Shown here: positions 61,326-64,000 of the stretch, in pieces
How positions within the stretch are numbered: the stretch's first letter is position 1
Layout of the letters: the number at the start of each line of letters is the position of its first letter
DNA from: Adineta vaga
Lineage: Eukaryota; Rotifera
Assembly (NCBI GenBank): GCA_021613535.1
Contig: CP075497.1
Coordinates: 8,990,001 to 9,054,000, forward strand
Reading direction: 5' to 3'
Length of the DNA stretch: 64,000 nt
The notes under the pieces: generated by a model
Told to the model about the DNA's origin: nothing
Seen by the model: only the letters and a program-made list of their open reading frames with translations
Databases searched by the model: none
Made by a program: the position numbers and the translations under genes

Positions 61326-64000
61326 ATGTTTGGTTCGTAAAATTCCATTGTTTTCTCATTTTATTTATCAGTTGTCTATTCTAGTGATTTAAATCGAGGA
61401 CCCATCGAACCAGCCAACCGTATGGCTTCTGCACCGACAAAAAAAGCAACTGCTTTCCTTGAACACAAGGAAAGTTTTCCAAAAGTAAGTGTTGATGTGT
61501 AAGAACTATTATATAATGATCTTTTTTATTCATTATCTCTAGCAAACTCGTACACCACTTAAACTTCTTGCTCCAGATGAAATTCCAATGGATACGACAA
61601 CTACAACAACTGATATCAATGCAAGCCTTCAACCGATCTGGTATACTGAACAAACCATTGTCGATGATCATTATGGACAACAAGAAGATATTGTTTCAAT
61701 TATTCAAGAACAACAACAACAAGGTAAATCAATTCTTCCACGAACAACATTACCACCAATTCAAAGTGAAAGTCCAACTATTGATGAAGAAATAGAAGAA
61801 CTTCCAAATCAACCATCATTGATGCACAAATCATCAACATTTACTATCGAACCATTCATAGAAGTTGATTCACCGTTGAATGATTCTGAAAAGGAGAATG
61901 CCATTATCGAAAGTGCAGCAGATGTAGTTATTCCACCGTCGGATGATTCATTTCGTGCACTGGAACATCTGTTAGGTCTTGGTTCAGGAACAACTGTTCG
62001 CGAATCACCAAAAACCAATCATGATACACTTTCTTTAACTGTTGTTACACCAACAGATATTATCAACTCAACACGAAGATCTTCTCGTTTAAGTTTCGCA
62101 CAAAAAAGTGGTGCTGACAGTTTACCATCATCACAAGATATTCCGGCAATGCCAACAATTGAAAGTATTACATCAACAAATCCACCATCATTTCTTATGG
62201 AAAATACAACAATGGAAGACGAACAACCATCAACTTCGATGACAACAAATCAACAAACTACATTTGATCTTACGGATAATGATACAATTAAAGATGATAG
62301 TATCAATGATGATGAAACAAATTTTTCATTTGAATTGAACGATTTTCCAAATAATTCAAACGATGAACCGAAGGTTGTTAATGATCTTGCTCCACCACAA
62401 CCTATGATTACAATTCGTGCGCCAACGTGTGCTGATGTTGCTTATCGTGCTTTGATTAAGCCAAGAACTGGTGGTCGAGTTTCTCAACCAGTTAAAGCTG
62501 ATTCACCATTAGCAAAATCAAGTAAAGCATTTTAATTTGTTTTATTCTAACTATTGAATATTGTTTTATTTTTAAGATAAAGGTCGTTCTTCAGCTCCAA
62601 CATCACGTGCACTTCGTTCAAGTGCCCAACCCATGGCTGTTAATTCTCCAGTAAAAGATTCAACTGTACCAGGTATGCAGCTTGTCAATGTAGTTTCCTT
62701 CTGAAACGAAAGTTTTTCTCTTTAGAACAAACAACAACAACAAACACGGAACTCGTTGAAATTGTTAGTGTACCTGAAGAAGATGAAATGGAACACGAAA
62801 AAACTAGTTCAGTTACTCTCAATATAACTTCATCAAAAGAATCTGAAGACATTGATCAAAATGTATCAACTCAACCGGAACAACTTATTACACCACCAAA
62901 ACAAATAGCACCAGTCTTATCACGTGAATATACATACAATACTCCAAAACGTCGTTCATCTCAACGTCGTCGTTCGACAATGAATTCTTTTTATGCTACA
63001 CCAGTTCAACAAGAGCAACCAGAAACTATTCACGAAGAAGAACTTCATTCACCATCTGTGGCATCAAATTCTATGCTCAAAATTTTGATGACTAAAGCGA
63101 CTGATGTCGTACCAAAAGTAACACGAAAAAGTTCAATTGCACCGTCACCAGCACGAACTTCAACGCCAATTACTACTAATGAAGAATTAATTAATTCACC
63201 ATCAATTGCTTCTAAATCAATGTTAGAAGTCCTTTTAACAAAACCAACAGAAGCTAAACCGAGAGGTTCACGAAGAAGTGCAAGTGCATCTTCACCTATT
63301 CGACCTTCAAAACGAACTACTATGAATCAACAAGCAATAAACTCACCATCAATTGCTTCGAAATCAATGTTGGATGTTTTGTTAACAAAACCAACCAAGG
63401 AAGCAACACCCACTCGAGCTTCTAAACGAAACACAACTGTGAATGAAATAATAGATTCACCAACAGTTGCTTCGAAATCAATGTTAGAAGTCCTTTTAAC
63501 AAAACCAACTGAAGCTAAACCGAGAAGTTCACGACGAAGCGCAAGTGTATCCTCACCTATTCGACCTTCGAAACGGAATACAATCAGTCAACAAACAAAC
63601 AATTCATCATCAATTGCATCGCAATCAATGTTAGGAATTCTACTAACAAATCCAACAGACAACAATACTAGTTTGACACCCGAAATATCCATTGCACCAT
63701 CACCTGTTCGAAATTCAACACGCAAAAGTCGACGTTCATCATCAAATCCAACACCACAAACAAGCATTAATCCACTTCATTCGTCAACACCATCGGCATC
63801 AAGACTTAAATCAATCCAAATGGTTTCCATTGGAGAACAAGAACAGGTTACAACAACCGCTCCACAACAAATCAATATTGAAATTCATCGAGAAGAAGCT
63901 GATATCGAAATGGTTCCACTTAATGATACTACCGTTAGTATCCAACAACCATCTACTATTGAAATAGGTGTACAAACAACTCCAAGTCTTGACAAATCTG
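61326..64000 (+). CDS. Repeat-containing Ser/Thr-rich protein, probable Cdk substrate (3' truncated)
   Basis: Exons 61326-61336, 61385-61484, 61543-62521, 62577-62672 and 62726 to beyond the window; at least 820 residues, no stop reached. Unrecognised. Largely disordered, Ser/Thr/Pro-rich with basic clusters and numerous S/T-P-x-K/R sites (NSPVKDS, TPKRRSS, SPIRPSK, SPARTS, SPVRNS), the full Cdk consensus, so a nuclear cell-cycle or chromosome protein is plausible. From 63049 a repeat array begins, core SPSIASKSMLEVLLTKPT. A short motif RRSSRLSFAQ is reminiscent of, but not, a PP1 RVxF site. The ATG at 61326 is chosen because MFGS-DLNRG splices in phase; the ATG at 61295 does not. Confidence 0.7.
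63049..63750 (+). repeat. In-frame tandem repeat array, five units
   Basis: Units begin at 63049, 63196, 63343, 63457 and 63604, spaced 147, 147, 114 and 147 nt (49, 49, 38 and 49 residues). Each opens with S-P/S-S/T-V/I-A-S-x-S-M-L. Units 2 and 4 are nearly identical in nucleotides through EVLLTKPTEAKPR and the SRRSAS-SSPIRPSKR block, while unit 3 lacks that block. This pattern implies a recent duplication of a two-unit segment. Confidence 0.85.

Noticed and set aside
61295-61336. Upstream ATG at 61295 as start of the repeat protein
   Set aside because: Its exon would end in phase 0, which does not fit either downstream acceptor without a stop.

Overview
The window is AT-rich, gene-dense nuclear DNA from an animal. 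Coding sequence is split by very short GT-AG introns, mostly 48-70 nt. The genes are metazoan: a nicotinic-type and a GABA-A-type Cys-loop receptor, tetraspanin, RagA, rabaptin-5, CLN6 and others. Tiny introns, compact spacing, a probably foreign polysaccharide lyase-like gene, and pyrimidine-AG acceptors lying directly in front of many start codons (as expected for spliced-leader trans-splicing) together suggest a bdelloid rotifer. That assignment is an inference; no species marker was seen.

Layout. 0-16 kb: 3' part of a type I diacylglycerol kinase (+); a nicotinic-type receptor subunit (-); a PL14-like secreted lyase (+); an orphan protein with an acylation-type N-terminus (-); a tandem + cluster of V-ATPase subunit B, eIF1 and SAE1; a small single-pass protein (-); a mucin-like single-pass protein (+). 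16-28 kb: NAA25 and SNX3 (-), PGAP2 and RPUSD2 only 46 nt apart (+), a secreted SRCR protein (+), RagA (+), a four-pass membrane protein (-). 28-41 kb: an EDC4 homologue without the WD40 domain (+), SLC25A44 (+), a Cys-rich single-pass orphan (-), a GABA-A receptor-like subunit (-). 42-50 kb: an IVNS1ABP-type BTB-kelch protein (-) divergent from RPS24 (+), a GT10 alpha-1,3-fucosyltransferase (-), a long-tailed tetraspanin (-). 51-64 kb: a short HRS-like protein and rabaptin-5 with a C-terminal FYVE finger (+), CLN6 inside a rabaptin intron (-), peroxisomal DECR2 (-), TFIIH p44 (-), and the 5' part of a repeat-containing, Cdk-site-rich protein (+) that runs off the end.

Most genes are unrelated housekeeping or neuronal genes packed together. 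Several belong to the endosome-lysosome-mTORC1 sphere (V-ATPase B, RagA, HRS-like, rabaptin, SNX3, CLN6). HRS-like and rabaptin are adjacent and co-directional, but I would not claim functional clustering beyond that pair. The most interesting signals are a 9-nt microexon inside the rabaptin FYVE finger, a 35-nt intron in SAE1, domain-stripped HRS-like and EDC4 genes, a possible PGAP2-RPUSD2 two-gene transcription unit, the nested CLN6 gene, and a 49/49/38/49-residue repeat array at the right edge. No rRNA, tRNA, CRISPR array or recognisable transposon was seen. Gene models were built by hand from splice signals, reading frame and family similarity recalled from memory; exon limits may be off by a base or two.
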